Assembly (NCBI GenBank): GCA_041744755.1
Contig: JBGTKC010000125.1
Span: forward strand, 1-23,460
Direction: 5' to 3'
Source of the DNA: CALDTK01 sp041744755
Lineage (GTDB): Bacteria; Bacteroidota; Bacteroidia; Chitinophagales; Saprospiraceae
Length of the DNA: 23,460 nt
Below the pieces are notes generated by a model. It saw nothing but the letters and a program-made list of their open reading frames with translations. It was not told the DNA's origin and did no database searches. Positions 10,111 to 17,891 of this stretch are shown here, piece by piece. Numbering within the stretch: the stretch's first letter is position 1; every line of letters starts with the position of its first letter. The translations under genes were made by a program, and so were the position numbers.

Positions 10111-10369
10111 GGAGCACGTCTTTCGCCAACGGCAACTCGATCTTCCCCGCGCGGTGGGCATTCACCTCCTGGATGGCGTGCTTGATGTCACGAATGCGCT
10201 CCTCGCGTGTGCGGGGCACCCACTCGCCATCGTCATCTTCCTCATCGTCGTCCCAATCGCGTACCTCGTCCACAGCCTGCTCCGTCACGGCCTCCACGCC
10301 GTCGGTCTGCGCGAGGACGGCGCGGACGCTCTCGAGTTTGTCCTCGGCTACTTTGATGATGAGGGTCAT
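10100..10369 (-). CDS. Putative antitoxin, copy 2 (acidic, 89 aa)
   Basis: This is the first gene of the leftward toxin-antitoxin-like cluster. It starts MTLIIKVAEDKLESVRAVL, matching copy 1 almost residue for residue over the first 30 positions, then has a very acidic middle (RDWDDDEEDDDGEW) and a helical C-terminus (REERIRDIKHAIQEVNAHR). It overlaps the toxin-like gene by 11 nt. Only 53 bp separate it from the hemW stop, so it is either driven by a short promoter there or by hemW read-through. Function is inferred from arrangement. Confidence 0.6.
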   Translation of the reverse strand: MTLIIKVAEDKLESVRAVLAQTDGVEAVTEQAVDEVRDWDDDEEDDDGEWVPRTREERIRDIKHAIQEVNAHRAGKIELPLAKDVLREL

Positions 10370-10422
10370 GGCGGCGGTTTGGATGGGCGACTAATGTACG
10401 GCCACGCAGCTGGTCTCGTAGT

Positions 10423-11550
10423 CTACGCTTCCACCGCGAAGAGTTCCGCGCTCACCCCATCCGCCAGCATCCGCCCCGCAGCACTCAGCCGGAAGACATC
10501 CCCATCCTGCACCACCAGACCTTCCCGCAGGAAAGGCCGCACCTCGCGCTCGAAGTTTTGGCGAAAGCCCAGCGCTTCGACCTCCGCCAGCGTCACGCCC
10601 CAGACCGTGCGCAATCGCGTCAAGATCAATTCATTATAGCGGTCGCGATCCGTAAGTATCTCGCGCTCGATCGGAAGTGCCCCACCCTCGATGGCCTTGA
10701 CGTAGAGCGCATTGTTAGCCACGTTCCAAGAGCGAGTGCGACTTCCGTCAAAACTGTGGGCACTCGGTCCGACGCCGAGGTAAGGCTCGCCGAGCCAGTA
10801 GTTGCTGTTGTGCCGCGCGCGCTGGCCCGGCAGGGCGAAATTGCTGATCTCGTAGTGCTCGTAGCCGGCCGCCGTGAGCGTCGCGACGAGGATCTCCATC
10901 TGGCGCGCGGACTGCTCCTCGTCGACCGGGAGACTCCGACCTTTCTTGATGTCGTCCGCCAGCGCCGTCTTTGGCTCCACGGTGAGGGCGTAGGCGCTGA
11001 TGTGCGGGATGCCGAGGTCGATGGTTTGCTGGAGATTGTGGCGCCAGGCATCGTCATCGAGGCCGGGCGTGCCGTAGATGAGGTCGATGGTCATTGCGTC
11101 GAAGTCCGCCGCCTGCGCCCGCGCGATCGAGGCCAGCGCTTCCTGAGCGTTGTGCGCGCGGTTCATGTACCGCAGGTCGCTTTCGCGAAAACTCTGGACG
11201 CCGATGCTCAACCTGTTAATGGCTGTTTTGGCGAAAGCCGCCAGTGTCTCCTCCGACAAATCATCTGGGTTGGCCTCCAGCGTGATCTCGACCCCTTCGA
11301 TGACTGGTCGCAGTCGTGCCGCCGCATCGAGTAGCTGCGCCACCTGTTTTGGCGAAAGCAGGCTCGGCGTCCCGCCGCCGAAGTAGATGCTCGTCCACGG
11401 GCCGGCCGGCATCTCGGCGTCGCGCATCTCCAGCTCGCGACACATCGCGTCGACCATCTCCTGGTGCCCCCGCCCGGAAGTGCTGAAGTGGAAGTTGCAG
11501 TAGCTGCAAGCCTGGCGGCAGAAGGGGACGTGGAGGTAGAGGGCGGGCAA
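10423..11550 (-). CDS. hemW: Radical SAM protein HemW (heme chaperone family)
   Basis: This belongs to the HemW branch of HemN-like radical SAM proteins, now regarded as heme-binding chaperones rather than coproporphyrinogen dehydrogenases. The N-terminus PALYLHVPF is followed at once by the [4Fe-4S]/SAM motif C11-x3-C15-x2-C18 (CRQACSYC), then IYFGGGTPSLL and GVQSFRESDL, all family hallmarks. I choose the TTG at 11550: it gives MPALYLHVPF and 375 aa, the normal length, whereas the longer frame reads through a 14-bp tandem repeat. Four GTTTT hairpin elements, plus one degenerate copy, interrupt the gene, two of them in conserved core segments. Confidence 0.9.
   Translation of the reverse strand: MPALYLHVPFCRQACSYCNFHFSTSGRGHQEMVDAMCRELEMRDAEMPAGPWTSIYFGGGTPSLLSPKQVAQLLDAAARLRPVIEGVEITLEANPDDLSEETLAAFAKTAINRLSIGVQSFRESDLRYMNRAHNAQEALASIARAQAADFDAMTIDLIYGTPGLDDDAWRHNLQQTIDLGIPHISAYALTVEPKTALADDIKKGRSLPVDEEQSARQMEILVATLTAAGYEHYEISNFALPGQRARHNSNYWLGEPYLGVGPSAHSFDGSRTRSWNVANNALYVKAIEGGALPIEREILTDRDRYNELILTRLRTVWGVTLAEVEALGFRQNFEREVRPFLREGLVVQDGDVFRLSAAGRMLADGVSAELFAVEA
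10555..10569 (+). repeat. GTTTT mini-hairpin element 10
   Basis: GTTTTGGCGAAAGCC. Antisense in hemW, codons 328-332 (GFRQN). Confidence 0.9.
10740..10754 (-). repeat. GTTTT mini-hairpin element 11
   Basis: GTTTTGACGGAAGTC; stem GAC/GTC, loop GGAA. Sense in hemW, about codons 266-271 (SFDGS). Confidence 0.8.
11178..11192 (-). repeat. GTTTT mini-hairpin element 12
   Basis: GTTTTCGCGAAAGCG. Sense in hemW, about codons 120-125 (SFRES), within the conserved GVQSF segment. Confidence 0.9.
11225..11239 (+). repeat. GTTTT mini-hairpin element 13
   Basis: GTTTTGGCGAAAGCC. Antisense in hemW, about codons 104-109 (AAFAKT), 47 bp from element 12 and in the opposite orientation. Confidence 0.9.
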
Positions 11551-11627
11551 AGGGCAAGTGTTGAAGTTGGAAGGGGGAAGTGTCGAAGGTGCTGCCGCGT
11601 CGGCCGTTCTCCAACGCAAAGATTCGC

Positions 11628-11683
11628 GCGCCGCAGGCGATGCGCCGCAGGCAATGCGCCGCAGGCAATGCGCCGCAGGCATC
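11628..11683. repeat. Four-copy 14-bp tandem repeat between the M16 peptidase and hemW
   Basis: The unit GCGCCGCAGGCAAT occurs four times head to tail at 11628, 11642, 11656 and 11670. The first copy has one substitution and the last diverges at its final bases. It lies in the spacer between the M16 stop and the hemW start, in the likely leader of hemW, and resembles a variable-number tandem repeat. Confidence 0.85.
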
Positions 11684-11687
11684 CCCC

Positions 11688-14564
11688 TTACCCCTCCGGA
11701 TCCATCACCATCTCCAGCTTCGTCTCCGCGTCCGTCACCCAGTACTGCTTTAGGGCGCGCTGGACGTCGGCCTCCGTGATGCCGTCGAGGAAGCCTTGCA
11801 GGCGCTCGGCGCTAGCCTGGTCGATGTCGCGATCGAGGGTGTAGGCCCGCTCCATCACCGGGAGCCAGAAGCCGTTGTTGTTCTTCATCCCGACCTTCAT
11901 CCCCTCGTACTGCGTCGTGCGGATGTTGGGGAGGGTCTTGTCCTCCGGACCAGTTGCGATGATGCGGTCGACGACCGACTGCACGGCCGTGAGCAACTCG
12001 TCGACGCGTTCGGGCTCGGCGTTGAAACTGACCGAGAGTTGGTACTCGGGACGCGGCAGCACGTCGGTATTGCCACTCACGCGGACACCGTACACGCCGC
12101 CGAGCTTCTCGCGGAGTTCTTCCCGGAGCTCCTCATTTAGGACGTCGCGCATCACGCCGAACACGATCCGCTCGCGCTCCGCGTCCTCGAAGTCGCCGGC
12201 CCGCATCACGAGGGCGTTGGACTTCGGCGCCGAGCCGGCCTTGAAGCGCTTCTCGATGGTGCCCGTCCTGAGCTCGTCGCCAGGATCGCGGAACTGGTCG
12301 GCCTTCACGCCTTCCTCAGTTGGTAGGTTGCCGAGGTAGCGCTGCGCGTAGCTCAGCAGCGTGTCCGGGTCAAAGTCACCCACGAAACTGAACTGCCAGT
12401 CGCGCCCGTCGGCGTAGCGCTCGCGGTACATGTCGAAGCCCCGCTGGAGGTCTACCGCGTCGATCATCGCGAGCGAGGGCATCTGGTGGCGCGGGTTGTC
12501 CTTGCCGTACAGCGCCTCGCTTACTTCTTGCTGGAAGCGGAAGTCTGGATTGGCGGCGAGGTTGGCGATGAAGCTCCGCTGCTGGTCGAGCATCGCCTGC
12601 CCGAGTTCGGGGCGGAAGGTATTGCCCTGGAAGTGGAGGTAGATCAGCTCCATGAGGTCGGGCAGGGTCTCTGGGGTGGCTTGGCCGCTGAGGCCTTCGG
12701 TGTCCTCGGAGATGCCGGCGCGCAGGCCGACGGTTTTGCCGGCGAGCGCCTTGCTAAGTTCGGATGGGGTAAGCGGCCCGGTGCCCATGGTGCCGCCGAT
12801 GGCGTTCACGAAATCAGCCGTCGGGAAGTCATTATCGACAAACTGATTCGTGCCCCCACGACTCACGCCCGAGAACAGGATCTGGTCGTCGGTGATCTCG
12901 GTCGCTTTGTACGCCACGCGCACCCCGTTGTCTAGGGTGACAATCGTGACATCGTTGCTATCGAACACCTCGCGGCTCTTGATCCCGACCGACGCCAACT
13001 CGGGGATGTCGAAGCCAGCGATGGCCTTGTCTTCGTAGGCCGTCACTGCCATAGCGTCGGCGGCCGTGAGGGCCGCCGTTAGCTCGGCTTCCGTCGGGAA
13101 GGTTTCGTTGCTAGAACCCGTGAGGACCACACTGCGCGGTTGATCGGAGAGGTAGGTATCGGCGAGGGCGTTGACCTCCGCGAGTCGGATGCCGTCGAGG
13201 TAGCGGTCGGTGAGCTCGAGGTTGCTCTCGGCGGCGACCAGGGGCTCGTCGTCGAGGAAGGACTGGACGAGGGCACCGGCGTAGGTGCCGCTCGGCGTGG
13301 TCGCGGCCTGCTGGGCGGCCTGGCGGGCGCCGTTGGCCACGTTGGCCTTCGCGCGCTCGAGTTCGCCGGCGGTAAAGCCGTACGCGAGGACGCGGCGGTT
13401 CTCCTGGATGACCGCGGTAAGGGCCTCGGTGGCCTTTCCGGGCTTCACCACCGCGAAGGCGCGGTAGCTGTCCACGTCGCCGACCATGCCGCCGCGACCC
13501 GAACTCGCGAAGGAGTAGGGCGTATTGGGGTCCTCGCCTTTCTCGGAAAAGCGTGCGCCGAGCATACTGTTGTAGAGACTCGACACCAGGTCCTCGCGGA
13601 AGTCTTGCTCGTCATTGAGGGTGGCTTCGGGCAGGAGGTAGTTGACCTGTAGCAGCGAGTAGCTAGCCTCCGGGTCGGTAGCCACGACGACCTGGGTTTT
13701 GTCGTAAGACGGTCCCGGGTACTCGGTGCGCTCGCGGGCGTTCTTAGGATTCTCGAGATTGCCGAAGAGGGCCTTAATTTGATCTTCGACCTCGTCGGAA
13801 TTGATGTCGCCGACGGCAATTACGGCCATCAAATCAGGTCGGTACCAGTCGCGGTAGAAGCGCTTGAGGGCATCGTAGGGCGCGCGCTTGAGCACCATCG
13901 TGTCGCCAATCGGCAAACGGTCTACGTAGCGGCTGTTCGCGAACGTGACGGGTAGGGTCTTGTCGCGCAGCCGCTCCTGCGCACCGAGTCCGGAGCGCCA
14001 CTCGCTCAGCACCACGCCGCGCTCCTTGTCGATCTCGGCGTCGGCGAAGGTGATGCCGCCGGCCCAGTCCCGCAGGATCCCGAGGCCCTTGTCGAACATG
14101 CTGGCCGAGTCGGTCCGCACCTGCAGCATGTACACCGTCTCGTCGAAGCTCGTGTAGGCGTTCAGGTCTGGCCCGAAGCGCGCACCCGTCGACTGGAGGT
14201 AGTCGACGAGTTCGTTCTCCGCGTAGTTCTCCGTGCCGTTGAAGGCCATGTGCTCGACGAAGTGCGCCAGGCCGCGCTGGTCCTCGTCCTCGAGGATGGA
14301 ACCGGCCTTGACGACGAGTCGTAGCTCGGCCCTGTCCTGCGGGCGCTCGTTCGGGCGGATGTAGTACTCCAGGCCGTTTGCGAGTCTGCCGCGCGTGACC
14401 TGCTGGTCGAAAGGCAGTGCGGTCGCGCTGGCGGCGGGCCCGTCGGCGGCCGTGGGAGCGGGGTCGGGGGCGGGGAGCTGCGTTTTGGCGACAGCCGCCT
14501 TCTCGTTACAGCTTACGCCAAAACTCGCCACGGCGAGCGCGGCGACGTAGATTAATTGTTTCAT
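11688..14564 (-). CDS. M16 family peptidase, full-length lipoprotein (PqqL-like)
   Basis: This is a 958-aa zinc peptidase with two M16 units. The first is active, with HFVEH at residues 101-105 (GLAHFVEHMAFNGTENY); later segments near LYGKDNPRH and LGNLPTEEG belong to the inactive C-terminal unit. It has an SPII lipoprotein signal (MKQLIYVAALAVASFGVSC, cysteine 19), then a Pro/Ala-rich tether, so it should be membrane-anchored and act in the periplasm or outer surface on peptides. The ATG at 14564 is set by the signal peptide; upstream in-frame codons are not family-like. A perfect hairpin element lies in the tether and a degenerate copy overlaps the lipobox codons. It diverges from the TraB-family gene. 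Confidence 0.92.
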   Translation of the reverse strand: MKQLIYVAALAVASFGVSCNEKAAVAKTQLPAPDPAPTAADGPAASATALPFDQQVTRGRLANGLEYYIRPNERPQDRAELRLVVKAGSILEDEDQRGLAHFVEHMAFNGTENYAENELVDYLQSTGARFGPDLNAYTSFDETVYMLQVRTDSASMFDKGLGILRDWAGGITFADAEIDKERGVVLSEWRSGLGAQERLRDKTLPVTFANSRYVDRLPIGDTMVLKRAPYDALKRFYRDWYRPDLMAVIAVGDINSDEVEDQIKALFGNLENPKNARERTEYPGPSYDKTQVVVATDPEASYSLLQVNYLLPEATLNDEQDFREDLVSSLYNSMLGARFSEKGEDPNTPYSFASSGRGGMVGDVDSYRAFAVVKPGKATEALTAVIQENRRVLAYGFTAGELERAKANVANGARQAAQQAATTPSGTYAGALVQSFLDDEPLVAAESNLELTDRYLDGIRLAEVNALADTYLSDQPRSVVLTGSSNETFPTEAELTAALTAADAMAVTAYEDKAIAGFDIPELASVGIKSREVFDSNDVTIVTLDNGVRVAYKATEITDDQILFSGVSRGGTNQFVDNDFPTADFVNAIGGTMGTGPLTPSELSKALAGKTVGLRAGISEDTEGLSGQATPETLPDLMELIYLHFQGNTFRPELGQAMLDQQRSFIANLAANPDFRFQQEVSEALYGKDNPRHQMPSLAMIDAVDLQRGFDMYRERYADGRDWQFSFVGDFDPDTLLSYAQRYLGNLPTEEGVKADQFRDPGDELRTGTIEKRFKAGSAPKSNALVMRAGDFEDAERERIVFGVMRDVLNEELREELREKLGGVYGVRVSGNTDVLPRPEYQLSVSFNAEPERVDELLTAVQSVVDRIIATGPEDKTLPNIRTTQYEGMKVGMKNNNGFWLPVMERAYTLDRDIDQASAERLQGFLDGITEADVQRALKQYWVTDAETKLEMVMDPEG
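13696..13710 (+). repeat. GTTTT mini-hairpin element 14
   Basis: GTTTTGTCGTAAGAC; stem GTC/GAC, loop GTAA. Antisense in the long M16 peptidase, about codons 285-290 (SYDKT). Confidence 0.8.
14482..14496 (+). repeat. GTTTT mini-hairpin element 15
   Basis: GTTTTGGCGACAGCC, identical to element 4. Antisense in the long M16 peptidase, codons 23-28 (AAVAKT), four residues after the lipobox cysteine. Confidence 0.85.
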
Positions 14565-14737
14565 GTGGTTGTGTAGGTAGGCGCGTGAAGATCGCTCGTC
14601 CCGGGCGAAGCGCGATCGTGGGTGTTCCCGGTCCCTGTGAGACGCCGTTTCCGGTCGGTGCGCTGCGCCCGCTGCGAAATTGTGAATCAGAAACAAAGGC
14701 CCACAACCCCTGTCGCGCGCCGCCGTTCTTTGCGGAT

Positions 14738-15661
14738 ATGCTACTACGTCTTCGCCTCCTGGCCGCCGCGGCGGCCACTTTACTCCTGAGTATACAGTGG
14801 GCCGCGGCACAGGAGGTTTTGCCGAAAGGCTTACTCTGGCGCATCGACGCCCCTGGCGTAGCTGCCCCCAGCTACCTGTTCGGCACCATCCACCTCATCG
14901 ACGCCAAGGACTTCCTGCTGTCGGATTCGCTGATGTCGGTGCTCAACCGCGTGGACCAGGTCTACTTCGAGATCGATCCTTCCGACATGACCGACATGTC
15001 GAAGCAGATGCAGATGTTTACAAAGGCCATGATGCGCGACGGGACCACAATCAAGGACCTGCTTACGCAGGAGGAGTACGCCCGCGTCGACGCGCACTTC
15101 TCGTCGATGGGACTGCCGATGATGTTCCTCGATCGCATCAAGCCCCTTTTCCTCAGCATTCTCGCAAGCACCGACCCCAGCCAGATGAAGGGGATGATGG
15201 GCGGCGGCGGCGCTGAAGAAAGCAAGATAAAGAGCTACGAGCTCGAGCTCAACGAAATAATCACCGAGCTCGAGAAGCCAGTGGCCGGACTAGAGACCAT
15301 GGAGTTTCAGATGTCGCTGTTCGACAGTATCCCCTACCCGGCGCAGGCGAAGATGCTCATGGATGCTATCGACAAGCCCGCCGACGGCGAGGACCCCCTC
15401 GCGGCACTTACGAAGGTGTACGTCTCGGGCGACACCGACCAGATGTACGCCATGAGCGTGAGCGACGACGGCGGCGTGGCGGGTTTCGAACAGATGCTGC
15501 TCGTCAACCGCAACCGCAACTGGGTAGCGCCCATGAAGGCCAGCATCGCCGCGAAGCCGTCGCTGTTCGCCGTTGGGGCCGGACACCTCGGCGGCCCGGA
15601 GGGCGTCATCCGCCTGTTACAGGCGCAGGGCTACACATTGACGCCCATTAGCCTACGCTAA
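14738..15661 (+). CDS. TraB/GumN family protein
   Basis: This 307-aa TraB/GumN (GumN/PrgY-type) family protein has an N-terminal signal peptide (MLLRLRLLAAAAATLLLSIQWAAAQ). Family marks are YLFGTIHLID near residues 46-54 with H52, and the C-terminal GAGHLGGPEGVIRLL (from about 280) with a second conserved His. The family has been proposed to be a metal-dependent protease-like fold, but its biochemical role is not settled. A Gly/Met-rich insert (MKGMMGGGGAEE) interrupts the middle. The ATG at 14738 is the only start giving a signal peptide. It is followed by the subtilisin gene 56 bp later. A hairpin element follows the signal peptide directly. Confidence 0.85.
   Translation: MLLRLRLLAAAAATLLLSIQWAAAQEVLPKGLLWRIDAPGVAAPSYLFGTIHLIDAKDFLLSDSLMSVLNRVDQVYFEIDPSDMTDMSKQMQMFTKAMMRDGTTIKDLLTQEEYARVDAHFSSMGLPMMFLDRIKPLFLSILASTDPSQMKGMMGGGGAEESKIKSYELELNEIITELEKPVAGLETMEFQMSLFDSIPYPAQAKMLMDAIDKPADGEDPLAALTKVYVSGDTDQMYAMSVSDDGGVAGFEQMLLVNRNRNWVAPMKASIAAKPSLFAVGAGHLGGPEGVIRLLQAQGYTLTPISLR
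14816..14830 (+). repeat. GTTTT mini-hairpin element 16
   Basis: GTTTTGCCGAAAGGC. Sense in the TraB-family gene, codons 27-31 (VLPKG), immediately after the signal peptide end (AAAQ-E). Confidence 0.9.
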
Positions 15662-15717
15662 GATTCGCCCGTTGAATGCGCACTCATCTCGCCGCGGTAG
15701 AAGTTAATGCGGGTAAC

Positions 15718-17511
15718 ATGCTCCCTTCTCAAAAGCTCCGCCTACAGTCTCTCCTGCTTGCCTGTTGTGCGTTTCTCGCAGCTGGCGGGCTCTCGGCGCA
15801 AAGCCGCGCACAGGTCGACCTCCTCGTGGCCGAGCAGCTCGCCTCGCGGGGCGTGGCTGATGTGCTGGTGGTCTTCGACGACTACCCCGACCTGACGGGT
15901 GCCGCAGACTTGGTGACCAAGGAGGCGAAAAGTCGGTACGTATTTGAGGCCTTGCGGCAAAACGCCCTGCGCCACGAGCCGCTCCTCGCCGAACTCCGCA
16001 GGCGCGGCGTCACCGTTGAGCACCTCTGGGCCGCGAACGCGATCCACGTCCCGGCCAGTGACGCCCAGACTTTGGCCCTCCTGCGAGAGGCCAGAGGCGT
16101 CGAGCGCCTGGCGGCCGTGTCGAAGTGGCAGCTCGACGATCTAGAGCGCCGGGAGGCGGACGCCCCGGATCCGACTCACGACCTCCAGGCCCGGGCGCCC
16201 GTGCCAACCTGGGGCGTGCGCTTCCTCGGGGCAGACAAAGTCTGGGAGATGGGGATCCGCGGCAAGGGGGCCGTGGTGGCCGGGGCCGATACGGGCTACG
16301 ACTGGACTCATCCTGCGCTCGTGGGTAAGTACCGCGGCAGTAAGGCCGGAGGGGGAGTCCAGCACGACTACAATTGGTTCGACGGCGTCAAGGTGGCCTT
16401 CCCGGGTACGGACGATAAGAATCCCTGTGGCTTCGACGTGAAGCAACCCTGCGACGACGGTAGTCACGGTACGCACACCATGGGGACGATGGTCGGCTCG
16501 GACGGGGTGGCCAACCAGATCGGCGTCGCACCGGAGGCTACGTGGATCGCGTGCCGCAACATGGACCGCGGCAACGGCACGCCGACTAGCTACCTCAACT
16601 GCTTTCAGTTCTTCCTCGCACCCACCGATCTCGCGGGCGACAACCCGCGGCCGGAGCTCGCCCCCGATGTGATCGCCAACTCCTGGGCGTGCCCGGAATC
16701 AGAGGGTTGCGACCCCAGCACCTACCCCGCGTTCACGAAGGTGATCGGGGCGTTGCGGGCCGCAGGCACGGTTGTGATCGCGTCGGCGGGCAACGACGGT
16801 CGCAGCGGCTGCGCGACGATTAACGATATCCCGGCCCGGGTCGAGGGGGCTTTCGCCATCGGGGCTCACGACTCCCTCGGGCAGATCGCAAGCTTCAGCA
16901 GCCGGGGGTCTTTCGCGCAGGACGGCAGCGTCATCCGTCCGGACGTGGCGATGCCCGGGGTCGCCGTACGTTCTTCGGTGCCGAACAATGGCTATGCCTT
17001 CTTCAGTGGCACGAGTATGTCGGGACCCCACGCCGTGGGGGTCGTCGCGCTGATGATCAGTGCCAATCCGGCGCTCCGGGGGCAGGTCGATACGATCGAG
17101 GCGATGTTGAGGCGCAGTGCCACGCCTGCGGCGGCTCCGGCGGACGATGAGTGTAGTATCCCAGGCCAGGAAGTCCCGAACAACGTCTTCGGGTACGGCC
17201 GCGGCGACGCGTTGGAGGCCGTACGCTTGGCCCAGGCCTACGTGGGTGCGGTGGCCGTCAGTGAGCGTGAGGAAGGATGGCTGCGGCTTTCGCCAAACCC
17301 CACCGCCGATCGCTTCGCACTTGAGTTGCCAGAGTCGTGGTCCGAGGCGGAACTCGTGGTCACCAACGTAACCGGGCAGACGGTTTTGCGGAAACGCGTC
17401 CAGCAATCCCCCACCGAGCTATCAAGCGCCGCCTGGGCATCCGGCGTCTACATCGTCACGGTGAGTCACGAAGGCCGGCGCCGCAGCGAACGCCTCGTGG
17501 TAAGTCATTAG
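15718..17511 (+). CDS. S8 subtilisin-like serine peptidase with T9SS C-terminal domain
   Basis: This 597-aa secreted protease has the S8 catalytic triad in the expected contexts: D191 (AGADTGYDWTHP), H250 (GSHGTHTMG) and S433 (SGTSMSGPHAVG), with the oxyanion Asn in IASAGNDG. A signal peptide (LLLACCAFLAAGGLSAQ) and an N-terminal propeptide-like region precede the catalytic domain. The last ~80 residues, from LSPNPTADRF (about 524) through GVYIVTV to the Arg-rich end, form a type IX secretion (Por) sorting domain, so the product is predicted to cross the outer membrane. I prefer the ATG at 15718, directly before the signal peptide; the ATG at 15676 adds 14 residues. Confidence 0.92.
   Translation: MLPSQKLRLQSLLLACCAFLAAGGLSAQSRAQVDLLVAEQLASRGVADVLVVFDDYPDLTGAADLVTKEAKSRYVFEALRQNALRHEPLLAELRRRGVTVEHLWAANAIHVPASDAQTLALLREARGVERLAAVSKWQLDDLERREADAPDPTHDLQARAPVPTWGVRFLGADKVWEMGIRGKGAVVAGADTGYDWTHPALVGKYRGSKAGGGVQHDYNWFDGVKVAFPGTDDKNPCGFDVKQPCDDGSHGTHTMGTMVGSDGVANQIGVAPEATWIACRNMDRGNGTPTSYLNCFQFFLAPTDLAGDNPRPELAPDVIANSWACPESEGCDPSTYPAFTKVIGALRAAGTVVIASAGNDGRSGCATINDIPARVEGAFAIGAHDSLGQIASFSSRGSFAQDGSVIRPDVAMPGVAVRSSVPNNGYAFFSGTSMSGPHAVGVVALMISANPALRGQVDTIEAMLRRSATPAAAPADDECSIPGQEVPNNVFGYGRGDALEAVRLAQAYVGAVAVSEREEGWLRLSPNPTADRFALELPESWSEAELVVTNVTGQTVLRKRVQQSPTELSSAAWASGVYIVTVSHEGRRRSERLVVSH
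15949..15963 (-). repeat. GTTTT mini-hairpin element 17
   Basis: GTTTTGCCGCAAGGC; loop GCAA. Antisense in the subtilisin propeptide-like region, codons 78-82 (ALRQN). Confidence 0.85.
17383..17397 (+). repeat. GTTTT mini-hairpin element 18
   Basis: GTTTTGCGGAAACGC; stem GCG/CGC, loop GAAA, with a G-C rather than C-G closing pair. Sense in the T9SS sorting domain of the subtilisin, codons 556-560 (VLRKR). Confidence 0.82.
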
Positions 17512-17891
17512 ACCCGTTAGACCCTCCGCCGCCTCAACGGAAGCGCAAGGTTAGCTGCCCGCGCCTTACCCCCGTGCAGAGCGTGTGACTCATGCTGTGG
17601 CTGTGCCACTTGCGTTGGCCCGCGCCCTGGCAGGAGCGACGGACGGGCTTGACCTGGCGGAGGCGACCTCCGATTTCTCTGAGATAGACGATGCGGACCA
17701 TGTTTACAGAATCGAATTGTGCCAACGATTGTTGGCCGTGTGTATAAGTTGGACGTATGTTCTTTGTCCACATTGTGTGTTAGCGGAGGAAGCGTTGGTT
17801 AAGTCGCGGTTTGGCAAATCTTAAGCCACTTGTCCCCGAGGGTCACGGCCCTTGCCGCTGCGACCCATAGATGTGCCCCACCTTAGCCGCA
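17512..17891. other. 380-bp intergenic region before purine nucleoside phosphorylase
   Basis: I find no convincing gene here: open frames on both strands lack homology features and read like shadows. The left half is GC-rich like the genes, while about 17690-17830 is noticeably more AT-rich. It contains one perfect 6-bp hairpin, GCCAAC-GATT-GTTGGC, at 17721-17736, with no T tract. It probably holds the terminator of the subtilisin and the promoter of the PNP-mutS pair, and could hide a small RNA, though nothing shows it. Confidence 0.5.

Noticed and set aside
11551..11682. N-terminal extension of hemW to 11682
   Set aside because: It reads through the 14-bp tandem repeat and gives 44 residues with no family likeness; the TTG at 11550 gives the standard HemW start.
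17585..17824. Open frame of 79 codons in the spacer before PNP
   Set aside because: No recognisable motif, composition unlike the neighbours, and overlapping open frames on the other strand look equally plausible.
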